Shown piece by piece: positions 1 through 11,985 of a DNA stretch of 64,000 nucleotides. Within the stretch, counting starts at the first letter, position 1; each line of letters opens with the position of its first letter. The notes beneath the pieces are model-generated. The model was not told the DNA's origin. It worked only from the letters and a program-made list of their open reading frames with translations, and made no database searches. The translations under genes and the position numbers were made by a program. This DNA is from Orthonyx spaldingii (lineage: Eukaryota > Chordata > Aves > Passeriformes > Orthonychidae). The stretch covers positions 1 to 64,000 of the forward strand of contig VZTJ01005216.1 of the NCBI GenBank assembly GCA_013397795.1, in the 5' to 3' direction.

Positions 1-81
1 TGCCCTTCCTAGTTACCCAACAGAAAGTGGCCTCATATGAAGGGGGAAAAGCAAATGTCAATAAATACATCACAGTAATAA

Positions 82-366
82 CAAAAAATCTGGAGACTAA
101 GATCTCAAGGGTTGATTCCCCGAACTGTCCTTCTAGATTTCAAAATTTACCATGTCCAGCCAGGGAAATGGGTGTTAGTAAAAGTATGGAAAGAAAAGTC
201 GCTAACGCCCCAGTGGGAAGGTCCTTTCCAGGTACTACTAACCACTGAAACAGCTGTGCGAACAAAGGAAAAAGGGTGAAGCCACGCAAGCCACATCAAA
301 GGACCAGTTCCTGAACCTGAAACTCATTCTGCAACCCCTCCTCCAAAAACATGCTGGCAATTTTAG
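82..366 (+). pseudogene. pol: Endogenous retrovirus pol remnant, integrase C-terminal end
   Basis: Frame 1 is open from 82 to an in-frame TGA at 277-279 and then continues to a TAG at 364-366. The encoded stretch has the layout of the gammaretroviral integrase C-terminus: a PGxWVLVK-like strand, then a PQWEGPF segment matching the GPY/F module, then LLTT, then a HASHIK-like motif near the end. In that family this domain binds DNA and helps insert the provirus. Upstream of 82 the same frame has stops at 10-12 and 76-81, and another frame stays open across 27-248, so a frameshift is likely. The copy is therefore dead. The rest of pol and gag would lie before the window. Assignment to an ERV1/gamma-like class is from motif recognition only. 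Confidence 0.78.
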
Positions 367-670
367 AAGTTTGCCTTTTCTTTGTCGTTAGTGAAATTAT
401 TTGAACTCCCTCGAACAGAGAAAAGACCAGAAAACAAATCAGAAAGTGAGAAAGAGGAGAGAGACCTCAGAGGGCAAGACCAGGTGGGAGTGGCCCCCAC
501 ACAGAATGACTCTACCGCAGGCTGCAACCCTGTAGGTATCGAGGCTGGGAAGAGCCTACCACACTGGACCTCTGAAACACCTTCTCATAACGAGACTGTT
601 CCTTTCATCCTCGAGACACGGAAGAGCTCATTCGCACCTAGACGGCACCTGCTGAGATCCAGCTAAAATA
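351..670 (+). pseudogene. Decayed env-like remnant of the same provirus
   Basis: An ATG at 351 overlaps the end of the pol frame, as env does in gammaretroviruses. It starts a short hydrophobic, signal-peptide-like stretch of 17 codons that stops at 402-404. A different frame is then open to 666 with polar, charged residues that I cannot match to any env domain. Only about 500 bases separate this start from the LTR, far less than a normal env, so most of env is deleted or unrecognisable. The env label rests on position and the hydrophobic start only. Confidence 0.4.
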
Positions 671-790
671 ACTATATGTGAGGAACATAGATGGTCATAT
701 TAGTAAAAAGTTAAATAAAGACTGCCCTGAGGGAGAAAAGAGGGTATGCCTTTAAGCACAGGTTAAATAAAAGTATAAAGGAGGAGACAC

Positions 791-850
791 AAAAAAAAAA
801 AAAACAACCAAAAACCAAAAAACAAACAAACAAAAAAAACAACCAAAAAA
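791..850 (+). repeat. A-rich low-complexity tract inside the provirus
   Basis: A run of A with scattered C (AAAC, CAACC and CAAACAAA units) lies between the env remnant and the LTR. It may be a degraded polypurine region, an expanded simple repeat, or the tail of a small nested insertion. I see no target duplication. Confidence 0.8.
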
Positions 851-889
851 CGCCCAAAAGACCCCCGTAAGTCAAATATAGTAGCTAAA

Positions 890-903
890 GAGAAAAGGAG
901 GGG
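890..903 (+). promoter_or_regulatory. Polypurine tract of the provirus
   Basis: An uninterrupted purine run ending in four G lies directly before the TG that opens the LTR. In retroviruses this tract primes plus-strand DNA synthesis, and its position against the LTR edge supports the LTR start at 905. Confidence 0.7.
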
Positions 904-904
904 T

Positions 905-1498
905 TGTTATAAATGGCCAATTGGAGCTGACTTTCATATTCAATTTGTTGTTATGTTTGTCAGTTAAGTGCCTTATATTAATGGGTTAACAATCTGTTAT
1001 GATGTTATTGTTATAGCACCCAGGGAAGACAGAGCAGAGCCTCAGGGAGAGGTGGGGAGGGGCTGGGGGAAACACACCCTCGACTCTGCCCTGTGGAGGG
1101 AAGAAAGAGAGAAAGAAGCGGGAGATCCACGGGCGTGCCCTCCCCCCCTTCTCCCCTACAGGTTCCACACCCCCCATCCTCCGCAGCGCAGCCAGAGGGG
1201 CTGCTTGAAGTCCCGCACCCCCCACCCTCCACTCTTTTCAGTTCGGGAGGAGTTTTTTTTTCTCCCTGCTGAGGCTTGACCCGGCAAAACACAGAAGTGC
1301 AGAGGGGTAAACTGCTGATTGGACTTAGAGAAGGAATAAAAGCCACCACGGAATCTGCAGAAGGCGTACTCTCTGGCGGTCAGCCAAAGAGTAACCAGTG
1401 CGCTGTCCGCTTGGCATTGTGGGTTCTCTGATTGTTATATTTATCATTTTGCTAATAAATTGTTAAACTCTGTACAGCGTGAAGTGCCATTCTTCACA
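905..1498 (+). mobile_element. 3' LTR of the gammaretrovirus-like provirus
   Basis: This 594-bp segment begins with TG straight after the polypurine tract and ends with CA. Its outer 11 bases are imperfect inverted repeats (about 8 of 11 match). It holds a TATA-like AATAAAAG at 1335-1342 and an AATAAA polyadenylation signal at 1454-1459, followed by a GT-rich end, the order expected for U3-R-U5. The U3 part is G/C-rich (about 1020-1250) and unlike the flanks; the short open frames there are by-products of that composition. The 5' LTR is outside the window, so the target duplication cannot be checked. Confidence 0.75.
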
Positions 1499-1959
1499 AT
1501 GAAGATAAACTTAACAAGAGAACTCAGAGACTCTTAGACCCAGAAAAGAATTTGTCTCCTTATGACAAGGTCTCCTTTTGACAAGGAGGTCGAATTTTAA
1601 GAGAAAGGCAGAATCCTGCACAGGAAAGGAGGATGACAGTGAGGTGCATCAGCCTTCCCAGATTTCTGTGAGCAGAAGTGACTTTGATAGCATAAGGGTT
1701 AAAATGTTTCCAAAATCGTGGTAATCAAAATAGGCCTTGGGAACGGGAGTGGGTATTGTCTTGGCTAAAGGCAGTGAACAGAGTGAACCTGCACCTGTGT
1801 ACCCACCTGTAGGGTAGATGATGTGATGATTGCTTGATAAACATAATTAATCACAACAAGAATCATGAGAAAGGAATCACAATCCTGAGAAACTCTGTGA
1901 GGAAGGGGGCTTAAACTCATGCTTGGGTGAAAACAGTATATACAATAGAACAATGTTAA
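1499..1959. other. Flank between two LTR-like segments, no gene seen
   Basis: I see no coding signal. A TGACAAGG word is repeated at about 1563 and 1578. The segment may partly belong to the LTR-like sequence that follows, whose start I cannot place. Confidence 0.4.
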
Positions 1960-2122
1960 GTTGATGATTAATGTATGATTGTATAACAGTTATGATATAT
2001 AAGCAAATCTATTCCAAAACCATGGTGGGACTTCCATTTGGGTTTGAACCCCTGGTCCCCAGAGCGCTCTCAGTAAAAGCACCGGCATAATCATTTTGTG
2101 GTTATGTTTTTCTACGCGAACA
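1960..2122 (+). mobile_element. Probable LTR 3' portion of a second, older ERV
   Basis: The order of signals is LTR-like: a TATATAAG box at 1996-2003, then an AGTAAA polyadenylation-like signal at 2072-2077 within a CCCC-AGAGCGCTCTC context, then a T-rich stretch ending in GCGAACA at 2122. No primer-binding site follows, so it would be a solo or truncated LTR. The 5' edge is a guess and no target duplication was found. Confidence 0.35.
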
Positions 2123-5100
2123 ACTTAGGACAAAACTTTAACCTGATTCTGTAAGAAGTTACTATACTTAAGGTCAGTGTGTGTTCTTCTATGGAGGAAT
2201 CTTCCCCTCAACCTGATTTCAGTTAAGAATGAAGGGTCTTAAAACTTTTAAACACAGGTCTGATAAAATTCTGAGTTCCTACAAGCTGAGGAAAATAGGA
2301 GGACTCTCTGCCTTTCCTATTTCTGTTATTTGAAATACACAATACACAAATCTTCCAAAAGCATTGCTTTACTCTTTCTTAGCTACTTGATTATTTCTTA
2401 AATGTATTTGTATATTTGTAGTCACTTGGGGGTTTTGCACATTATAAAGCAGAACACAGGGTTTTCTGCTTAACAGTTTGCAGCAGCTAGCAGTCATTAC
2501 ACTATGAAAAGAAAATACACATAAACACAGTTCAGATGCCTAGATATATGTTTTTTTCTTAATAACAAAAATTTTTTCCATTTTACATTATTTTAATGCA
2601 AGATTATGCTTTATTGAGAAACTAAGAAACATATCAGGTGTCACATAAATCTGAAGTGAGAATCAACAAAACAGAAGACTTAACACAAGGTTGCAGTTAA
2701 TTTAAGAGTCATCTTTGTTGCCAATTTTCCCCATTTATTGTGCTTTCTCTTCCAAATGTTCCCTGTTTTTTTTTTCCCTGTAGAGTCATTTCTGTACTCA
2801 TCTCTGCCAGAATACTCGAAATTCTGTCCACGGGCCAGTATTTTTTGTTCTTCTGGGTCTCTCCTTCTTTGCTTTGAGGCTTCTCTCGTTTTTGGCTATA
2901 TTAGCACTAATTTAAGAGCTGCACACCCCCTCTGCAAAATGTGTTCAGGGCTTGGTCACTGCGCAGGGAAGAAATTCTGTCTCCTGTGCAGGACGAACTT
3001 CCTGGGCATCAATTTCTGCCCATTCCTCTGGTGCCATTGCTGTTGCTTTTGTTGAGAGAAACTTGACAGTGATTTCTATGTGGATATTTAGTATTAATAA
3101 TAGTTTGATTAATTTAATAGCAACTGCCCCTGCAGCAATGCTTGTGTTAGCAGTAAACCATACTCAGTCAGGGACTGGACATCACCCTGCTAGACAAAAA
3201 CCCAGGTTCCTGGTCAGCCATACAGCAGAGAGCTTCCATACAAAAATCCTCCAAACCCCATGTAAAGTGCCAAGTACAGAGCACCTGCAGCTTTAGTCGA
3301 GGGGCTGACAAAACAGGGCAGGTCCCATCATATTATTTTCAGTGAATTTACTCTTTCTTGCTGAAATTTAGTCTGATTTATGCCACATCTCCATTTCCAG
3401 GCTCTGCAAGTCATGACAGCTCTAAACCACACAGCTCTAAGCACAAATATAAGCATGAGAATGCCAGTCCTTTCTCATCACTCAAAGGCTCTGTAGCCTA
3501 TTTTTGCACTGTTTTTTTCTCCACCATTCTCTGTACTTTTTGCCCCAAACCACCAGTGATTCATTGAAAAGGGACAAACCAACCCCAGACCCTGCAATTT
3601 ACTCTGAGGGGCAGAGGGACTCTAGGCCCAGAGCAGACAGCACAGCAGCGCTCACTGCAGGGAGCAGAATGAAGGTTTCCACTAAAAAGACAACAAAAAT
3701 TTAGGGCTCAAGGAATCATATCAAGGTCACTCCATCCAAACAAAACACCCAGTTGTGAAAATACTGTACATATATGGCCTGAAACACCACAGGGATGCAC
3801 TAAGACCCAACAGACTGGACTTAACTGCAGGTACTGAAATTTACATGTTGGATTTTATGAATAACTTACAAGAAATAAAGTGAAAATAAAACCTGCTTGC
3901 ACAAGACCTTGCTCATCGCAAAGTACAAAAGAAATAACCTCAACTCCTCACAGGTGTTATTGACTGCAGTAGAAGTGCAGAGTATATTCTCTATTTCTTA
4001 TCATCTGTTATAAACATTTCAGTTGTTTCCAAACATTGCATAACGAGTGCTGTTAATGTAACATTTTCCAAGGGAAAAAGGTTCATAAGTGGTTTTCAGG
4101 AACCTCAGTTAAGGCTGCCCATGTCCATGATCCCAGGAATATCTGAAAAGCCAATAAAAGGATGCATTTCAGGAAAGGTACACATGTTCTCCAAAGCACT
4201 GAAACATTTCCAGTGTGTTGGAAATGTCCATGACAGATAAGAGATTTCAACTCATTTGTTGAGAGCCTTTGGAAAAGACAGAGAATTGAGTCATTAAAGG
4301 AAAGTGAGCACTCTTTCACACCTCCTTCAGCACAGTGCCTTGGACAATGCTGCTATTTAGGAAAACAGGCTTGTATTTTCTTGTCCAGTCCTTGTTCCGT
4401 TTGATCAGAAGTGGATCAGGTGCAGCAAACATCTCATTTTACACCTGTGTTGCACAGAAACTTTGGCCTTGGAACACCTGTTAGAGCTGTTTCAAGATCT
4501 TTCCCCTGGACACCAAGTCTCTCAGCTGCTAGTAATTAGAACAAACAAAGCAGAACTACCACATGGACACGGGCCCTGGCAGGGGGAGTGCCAAAGAAAG
4601 CAGCCCCAGTTTTACAAGGACTCATGTCGTATTTTTTCCCTTGGCAGCACCACCTCAGGACACCAGGCTGGATGCCAACTGCTCCAAGTGTCAAGCAAAC
4701 AACAGCATTTGCTACAGGTTCTTCTAGGCTTTGATCACCTATTTCTGTAAAATAACTGAGTTTATAAATATGGTTAGAGAGGAATTCAAAATATAAATTT
4801 AGACCGAGTGGGAGATGCTGGGTTAAAAAATGTTTTTGAAATCACAGACTTGCATTAACAATTGTTTATTTACCACTGCCCTTGTAAGCTGGGTCATCTA
4901 TCTGGCCTTTATTTGTTCCTGTAAAATATTTTAGAGAGCATTTTTAGATTATGAAATTAATGCATCTGTAGAGGATTATCTATTTCAATAATGTCATCTG
5001 TGTGCAACCACAGGATTTACTGACTAGAGCACATTTTGTCTGGCAACATATAAATAATTTGGCCTTTCTTGCTAAGATTCAATCCAATTAGAATTGATTT

Positions 5101-7191
5101 CAATGGAAAAATATGATCATAACAGGAAAAGAGCCAATTAGTTATTAACCCACTACAGATAAAGGTTGAAGATTCATGATGAGACAAGAAATTCTGTTCC
5201 TTAACAAATAAGGATGGCAAAACTACACAAAATGCATTTATTATTACAGGGCTGGAGTGTATTTAAATGCAGTCCTGACTGATGAGTGAAGGAAGTGATG
5301 TGAGTGGAATCACTGCCTTTAGCACCTGGGAAAATGTAACTTTCTGGAAGATCCAGCACTGTCAAGAAGCTGAGATTAAACTCACAGGACCTGGTGTCAC
5401 AATTCTTTGGTACCAGGTTTTTTTAAGTTCCTATTCAGATCTGTAAAGATTTTAAGAACTCTTTGTTTTGGCTACTGTCACAGAGGGGGAAAAGAGAGCA
5501 GAAAAAAACCCTAAATGCAACTTGACTTAACAAGGGGAAAATGAACTATTGTGTGGAGAAGGACTCAAAATTTGATAACCTTATCACTTGTGCAGCAAAT
5601 CCTACCACAGCCACAGTCACACTGAATGCCATTCTAAAACAAGCTCTCGGAAAAGATGAAAGAGCTGATACATCCCCAAAGATTTAGCAGGTCCAGAGAC
5701 AGAAACCAGCCTGCTACATGAAAAAAACATAAACAAAGGAGGTTATCTGTTGACAATGGTTCTCGGATGGGAGGCAACAATCCCACCCAGCTGGCACCAC
5801 ATTAAAATGAATTTAATCATCCTAATGAAGGGGATGAATGTTTGGGAAAGAGAAATTCTATAATGATGCTATTAGAAGGGGACTTATTCTCCCTTTCTTG
5901 AGTAAAAAGATTCTGTTTCTTTTTTTTTTTTAAGTACATGAGAAAAGTTGTCCAATATAGAATGGGGACTATGAATAATTCCAGGCTATTGAAAGAAAAG
6001 ATGGAGAGAAGATAGAAATTTTCTCTTCAGTGCAGTCTGAGGTTTTGGTTTAGTGTTTTAATTTTTTGTGGTTTTTTGGGGTTTTTTTTAACTAAATATC
6101 TACAAGTGCTTTGTTTGATCTCCACTTCTCAATAAGTAGGAAAGTGTTTTATGAAAACTCCATCCTAAACATATTGAGACAAATTCACATTACGAATTTT
6201 AAGGTCAAATGACGTTGTCTTTGCCAGTTGCTTTGCTTTTGTTATCTGAAAAAAATTACAGATCCAGTCAGATTACTGACAACAGTTTCAAATGAGAGGA
6301 CTGTGGGAAATGTCCCCATTTCTTGTGGCTTTTTTATACAAGAAGCCACGCAACCCTGGTCGTATAGGTAGAGACGCAATAGGAAAGGACAGGAGAGAGA
6401 TCTCAGTAATGGACCTGATTTTCTGTGTCCTGTGGGTCGAGAGGAACAGAAGGCTCAGCCCCTACCATCAGAATTAATGGGATTTCCACAGCTTTCCTCA
6501 AATATGCAGCAACACTGTGCATTTCAAAGACACCATAAAAGCAGAAAGGCAAAGACCTGCATTGCTGGCTGGCTCAGCTGTGTGCTGCTCCTTTCCACCT
6601 CTTCCCCCTCTCCTCTCTCATCCTAGGAACTGTTTTTCCTCTCTGCTTTCTCCTGGCCGGTGGCCAACACGAAGGCCCCAGAGTCCCCATCCGGGGCAAT
6701 GTCTCACATTGCCTCGCTTGCTCTCCTCAGCAAAACAGAAACTCCGAGACCAACAAGGCTGGGGACCACCCTGCCTGAGATCTTCTCCTGCATGTCTTTA
6801 TTTTTTGATTTTCCTTTTCGCTTTGGTGTAATCCTGAATTCAGAAGCTTCTGCCTTCACAAGAGAAAGATGCTGAAAGTCCAGAGACCTCCACTGGTTCA
6901 TTGAACCAAAGCCATTCCACAGTCACTTGGAGTTTTAAAAGCAGTTTATCACATTTGTCATAAATCTTTGTTATTACAGCAGATTAGCTCTGGTTGCACA
7001 AAACTAATAAATAAAAACATCTGAGCAGCAGATGATTCCCTTCAGCCCTGGTATATAAGGCAAGGACTCGATTACTGGCAATTGCACAGGCCTCAACTTT
7101 GTCCCTCTCTGCTTTGGCTGCAGAGATTTTTGAAAATCATAAAGAAATTAAAAACCTGCCAAAGGGAGTTCAGAACCTCACTTTTCTCCAG
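2123..7191. other. Non-coding stretch, no gene assigned
   Basis: AT-rich DNA with no recognised gene or interspersed repeat. Two strong splice-acceptor-like tracts occur (ending near 2783 and 4646), but the downstream DNA is open in all three frames with weak donors, so they say little. A T/G-rich low-complexity run lies at about 6042-6093. Confidence 0.5.
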
Positions 7192-7350
7192 CAGATGTAT
7201 TGTCCCAGCACGAGTCTGCGCTGGATTCCAGCTCTGGGGACAACGAGGCCCACAGTGACCCGGATAGTGGATCTGAGAAGGGACCAGGGAGGCTACAAAT
7301 CATCTTCCCCTCAGTCAGCTGCACAACCAGCCCTCCCTTGGACTCTGCAG
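7192..7350 (+). other. Candidate exon, acidic serine-rich, unidentified
   Basis: A pyrimidine-rich acceptor (ACTTTTCTCCAG) precedes a 159-bp segment followed by GT at 7351. One frame is open throughout, taking two bases at the start and leaving one at the end, so the exon would keep phase. The encoded stretch is acidic and Ser-rich near its start (DSSSGDNEAHSDPDSGSE) and the DNA has several CpGs, unusual here. The last third looks less protein-like and the donor (GTGTTT) is weak. I do not recognise the family; it could equally be non-coding. Confidence 0.2.
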
Positions 7351-7649
7351 GTGTTTGGGTGACCCCTAGGTTTGGGAGGGTTGCTTGGCTTGTTTGTTTC
7401 CTTCTAAAATTGCAAAAACTCTACCACTTATCAGCAATTTTGAAAGATGGTTTTGTCAACCATTTGAGGTCATAGCCCTTAATTTCAGTACAATAGCTGG
7501 ACTCTGAAATAAAATTCACAACAAAATCCGAGCAAGCATTTGGTCTCTTTCTTATTTCTTCATCTATCTCACTGTATCCTACATTCCTGCTTCTATTATT
7601 TAGTGCTCTTCACAGAGAATTGAACAAATTGTTTAATGGAGTTGTTTTA

Positions 7650-7725
7650 TGGAGTTTACAGTTGGACTCAATGATTTTAAAGGTCTTTTCCAACCTAAAT
7701 GATTTTATGATTTCTATACCCCATA
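7650..7725 (+). mobile_element. CR1 retrotransposon 3'-end fragment
   Basis: The piece runs from TTGGACTCAATGATTTTAAA through AAGGTCTTTTCCAACC to an ATGATTTTATGATTTCTAT end, the standard 3' terminus of avian CR1. It is short and diverged, so old. Confidence 0.8.
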
Positions 7726-7994
7726 GCTTTTTCTCTTAAACACAGTAACCTTCTGAGCCAGGACCAAGGCCCCACTGATTACTGGGTGATATCTTCCAAG
7801 TTGAGGATGACATCAGAGTTAAATAATATTGCTTACTATTATCTTCTAAAAAAACTAGCCAGATTTCTTGCCTGATGAAAATGGATGGAAAACACAGCAT
7901 TTTACATAGGCTTTAAATTTTATCTTTTCAGTCTGGCTCTAATGGTTAGGGCCTGAATGGTGAGGCAGCCTTTACCCTATGTCCTATCCTAAAA

Positions 7995-8135
7995 TTTCCC
8001 TCTCAGCTCTCTTGTAGGCTCCTTTCAAGTACTGGAAAATCCTGTGAGATTTCCACTGAGCCTTTCCTTCTCCAGGCTGAATAACCCCAACTCTCTCAGC
8101 CTGTCTTCATAGAAGACATCTCCTTTTGGAGTTTG
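7995..8135 (-). mobile_element. CR1 fragment, 3' untranslated part
   Basis: The + strand reads the complement of CR1 near its 3' end, with recognisable TTCTCCAGGCTGAATAACCC and CTCTCAGCCTGTCTTCATAG words. It is oriented opposite to the CR1 piece at 7650, so these are two separate insertions. Confidence 0.8.
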
Positions 8136-10164
8136 TGTGCTGCTGTTCAGGATAATGGTTTCAATACTTAAATTGTTCAAATAATTTACCAAGGGAAAGA
8201 GAGAGCAAGAACGAGACAGACCTTTTGTGACTGCACAGCAGATGCACCGGTGCATGTCGGGACTGACACAGAACAGCCTGGGAGCTGTCATCACCCCTCA
8301 GAGCCACATTCCTGCCCCAGCTCATGTGGCCCACACCTGGGACACACTCGGGAGGCTCCCAGGTTCAAAGAAAATGCTTCTACCTTTGTTCCTGCCTGCA
8401 GATCTTTTTAATTTCGACATTTTCCCTCCCTGTCATCACTGTTCTCTTTCACTAAGAGTGTCTCTCACCAAATACCAAGTCTTGTCAGAGAGTTTTTTTT
8501 AATTTGTTTTTCAGTATATAGAATTAATTATAGGTGTTCTGTTTGTGGGGATTTTTGTTTGTATGACTGGACTTTTTTATTATTCAGTCACCCATCAAAA
8601 TAAATATTAAGAACCAGAGCTGAAAGTTACATAAAATCAGCTGGAGAAAGTTGAGTAGGTGGAAGTTTCAGGACTCCTGGGAACCTCTGGACATTTGTTA
8701 TATTGCAGGATGACATTACATTGCAAATTTTTCTTTAGGATGATGTGAAAATAGTAACAAATAATTGCACCCAAAATGTGTGGCATAAAGTGCAAATAGA
8801 TGTAATGTCTTTATTGTTAAATTCCCAATCCAAGTGTGAGTAAAGACAAAACTAAGTCACACATGACTCAGTTGTCCTTGAATTTTATTATTTTATTAAA
8901 TATTTATGGATGTGACTAAACTCCCATCAAGCATAACATTGATGAAACACTAAAATTAATAAAAAACTTTGCCCCTTTTTTTCCTAATTAGTCTCTATAT
9001 ACTTTTCTCAGTAATGCACCATCAGAGCTGCAAAGCTTCTCATGAGCTGCTGAGTCACCAGCAGCTGAAATGTCTCCCACAGTCTGCTCTTGAGCAGCAT
9101 GAATCTGTTTTTCCTTTACGGATAAGAAAAATTATGCAAGAATCTGAGATATGTCCTTGCATTACGAGGACTTTGAAGTGACAGCACAAATATTGAACAA
9201 TAACTAAACCATCAAGAGATGAGGTTAAAAAAGATTGAGGAAAGTCTGGCCCTGACAGTGCTGGTCTGCAGTGGGGCTGTACCCATCCAAAAAGTGATGC
9301 CATTTGGGGTGGACAAAGTGTACTGCAAAGTTTGTTTATATTTGAGGCAAACATGTCCTGGGCTGCATGGAAAGCTGCAAGGCTGACGTACAGAGATTAT
9401 CCCTGCTGATAAAAGCAGCACTCAGGAACATCACTAATTATCCCAAGGAACAGAAAGGAGGATCAGTGAAGCTGAAGGGGGAAATTCCAGCTGGAAGACT
9501 TGGCAGTGCTTTGCTTTTAATTTTACTGTACTACAACCTAGTGCTGCTACAAATAAATGCCAGTTTTCTCTTCTTGCTCAGCAACAACAACAAAAAAAAG
9601 GTTTGGAAAATGCTTTTGATTTCTAAGGAGGTATTTAGACTTTAGGTGAAAAGTGCAATTAGCTTAAAATAGAGAGTTTGAAGTAAAAACATTAGAATAT
9701 ACAAACAAAAAAAGATTGAATCCAATATTTGAAAGGAAAGTTGTCCACTATTGATCAATTTAAAAACTTTAAAAAAAGAGTAGAAAAGGAAAAGGAAATA
9801 AATAGAGATATCTACAATTAAGGTGTACTTTAAACCTGTGATTAACATTATTGAAATTCAGTATCTTTCTAGTGCCGCTGGAAAAGGGAAAATTTGAATG
9901 ACAGGAGAAAAAACAAAAGCCAAACAAAACTTGTAATGGAAAGAAAGGAAAAACAAAAATTATGAAGTGAAAAGGAGTAGTAAAGAAAACCCTGTCTGAC
10001 CGGTGGGTTGTTTCAGTGGGAACCCTAAGCTGGGGAATGCCATTCCTAAACCTCAACAATCCCTCTACAGTACTTCAAAATACTGCCCTGGAGCTCAGGG
10101 AAGGGGGAAAATGAAAATTAATCCATATTTGACAACACTGACTCTGTCTATATAAAACAGAGGG
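8136..10164. other. Non-coding stretch, no gene assigned
   Basis: AT-rich, with no recognisable repeat family, RNA gene or convincing open frame. A purine-rich, A-dominated run covers about 9640-9980. Confidence 0.5.
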
Positions 10165-10597
10165 TCAGACTATAATCCACAAGGTCACTTTAATAGACCA
10201 CATCACTGCTTTTAATGTGGTATAAACTGATATTGCAGCAGACACCACAGGCGTGATGGGCTGCTCTATTGACACCCTGTTGGTGGTTGGCAGTGACCAC
10301 TGAAGCAAGATCAAACAACGAAAACCTCTTGCAATCCTTCTGCTACAGTCAAGACAATGAGCCAAGGCCAGAACGCCGTAAGAGGACTGCTCAAGGTAAA
10401 TACGACTGGGGTCAAGTACCTGCAGTACATTGACTTTTTTCACCTAGTGCCTGAGAGAAGATGGAACTGGTGTAGCCTAAAGCAACTGTGAGTGCTGCTA
10501 ATGCCAGCAGATACCTACCATTAACACCATGGAAAATTTCCCTCAACATCACAGACTTGTCCTCATCTACCTCAGCTGGATCCACACTGACTTTCAT
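10165..10597 (-). other. Possible degenerate coding remnant, two frames, unidentified
   Basis: Two overlapping minus-strand frames (10597-10412 and 10443-10165) would each encode hydrophobic, membrane-segment-like stretches, for example around LLALAALTVALGYTSSIF in the first. Together they look like one reading frame broken by a frameshift near 10430, which would fit a retro-copied pseudogene. I cannot name a parent, there is no poly(A) tract at the expected end, and AT-rich DNA readily yields hydrophobic open frames, so this is a lead only. Confidence 0.15.
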
Positions 10598-10744
10598 GCT
10601 CTACATCAGTCCAGGAAATTACAGAAATGGGCAAACGCTCAGCAACCCAGATTATTGGCCTACTATTATTCACCCTAACTGGGCTAACTTAGGCAGAATT
10701 TCAGCCTTTGCAATGTATGGGAGAGCACAAAACAGTCAATGATG

Positions 10745-11985
10745 CCTCTCTGCCTGATTCTGCCCAGCCACCCACATCACACCATTTGAATCCAAGACTT
10801 AGGTCAGCTTTGCCTCTCTTTGTTGTAAAGAGCTTTTACACCCGACCAAATGAAAAGAGGTGCTGCACGCTAAAAAGGTGGAACTCAGTTCAAGTACAAA
10901 CACACACATCTGGCGTCTAAATATCCATTTCTAGTACCTGACTGCCAAAAAAGCTCTATTTGAATACCCAGTTTTGAACTTTGCCCTCAGAGTGTTTCCC
11001 TCACGGTGTTGCTCTCTGCTTACACAATAAAGTGGCCAAGAAATCTGTTCCTGATTTTTATCTCTGTCCAGAGCACATTTGAAATACATTCCCTCTACCG
11101 AAGTAGATGCTGTTAAATAGAAATACCAGAGAAGACAATGCATTCCCTGCAGCTGCCTCTCTGGTGAGAATACATCTGAAAATGACAAAGATGCTCCATA
11201 TTTATGTTCACAGGAGCAGGAAAGAGATTTATAGCTTATTTTTGAATTTAGTAAGCACTAAATTGCACTAGTAGCAAGCTTTGATTGCAACCAGACAGTG
11301 GCCTGGATGATTCACATCCCTAGAGTTGTTTTCTGAATCTCTATACCCTGTTATTTGTTCCTTAGGACAGGTAAACCCTTCACTTTATACATTTTATTTC
11401 TATATCTTACTTGCTAAATTCAATAATAATGAAACTGTGCAACATTTATTTTGAAAGTTTGGTAATTAGATTTATAGCAGTGGTTTGATTTTTGCCATGG
11501 AAGTGTTCCTTGAATGTCTTTATTATGAAAAGGCGAAGGGCAGTGCTTGGATTAAATGAGCCAGATCTTCAGCTGTGGAAGGATAGTTTTGTCTCACTCC
11601 AGTGGGACAATGCTGTTTGAAAGCCAATTCCCCCTGACCTAGAGGATCTTCCCTGATTTAATCTCTCCAGTTGGACTTTTCCAGCTTGTAATTAAGTATT
11701 CACTGGGTACCAGGGAAACAAAGAATAAAGAAAAAGGGGAAAAAATAAGCCTTTTGTAGAGGTTCCAGTCCTCTGGTCCAAGGAATATTTAATTATTTAG
11801 GCAAAGTGGAAATGCTTTTCTGGAGAGGCTGAGAGAGTTCAGCTTATGGAGAGAAAAGAGAAAAAAAGAGAAAATGGACAGAAGAAACCCAGGGGATATC
11901 TACAGAGAAAAGAGGTGCCTGCTAACTTTTTTAAACAACACAAATAGTTATAATCACCAAGTGAGTTAAGAAGGAAAGGTGTAGT
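10745..11985. other. Non-coding stretch, no gene assigned
   Basis: No recognisable gene or repeat family. The 11700-11920 part is rich in AGAAAAAG-type purine words. Confidence 0.5.

Noticed and set aside
2784..3055. Strong acceptor tract and a 105-codon frame; also a minus-strand frame starting near 3050
   Set aside because: All frames are open after the acceptor and the donor is weak. The minus-strand product is about 30 residues and unrecognised.
4647..4716. Strong splice acceptor followed by open DNA
   Set aside because: All three frames are open and the donor (GTTCTT) is poor, so the openness is uninformative.
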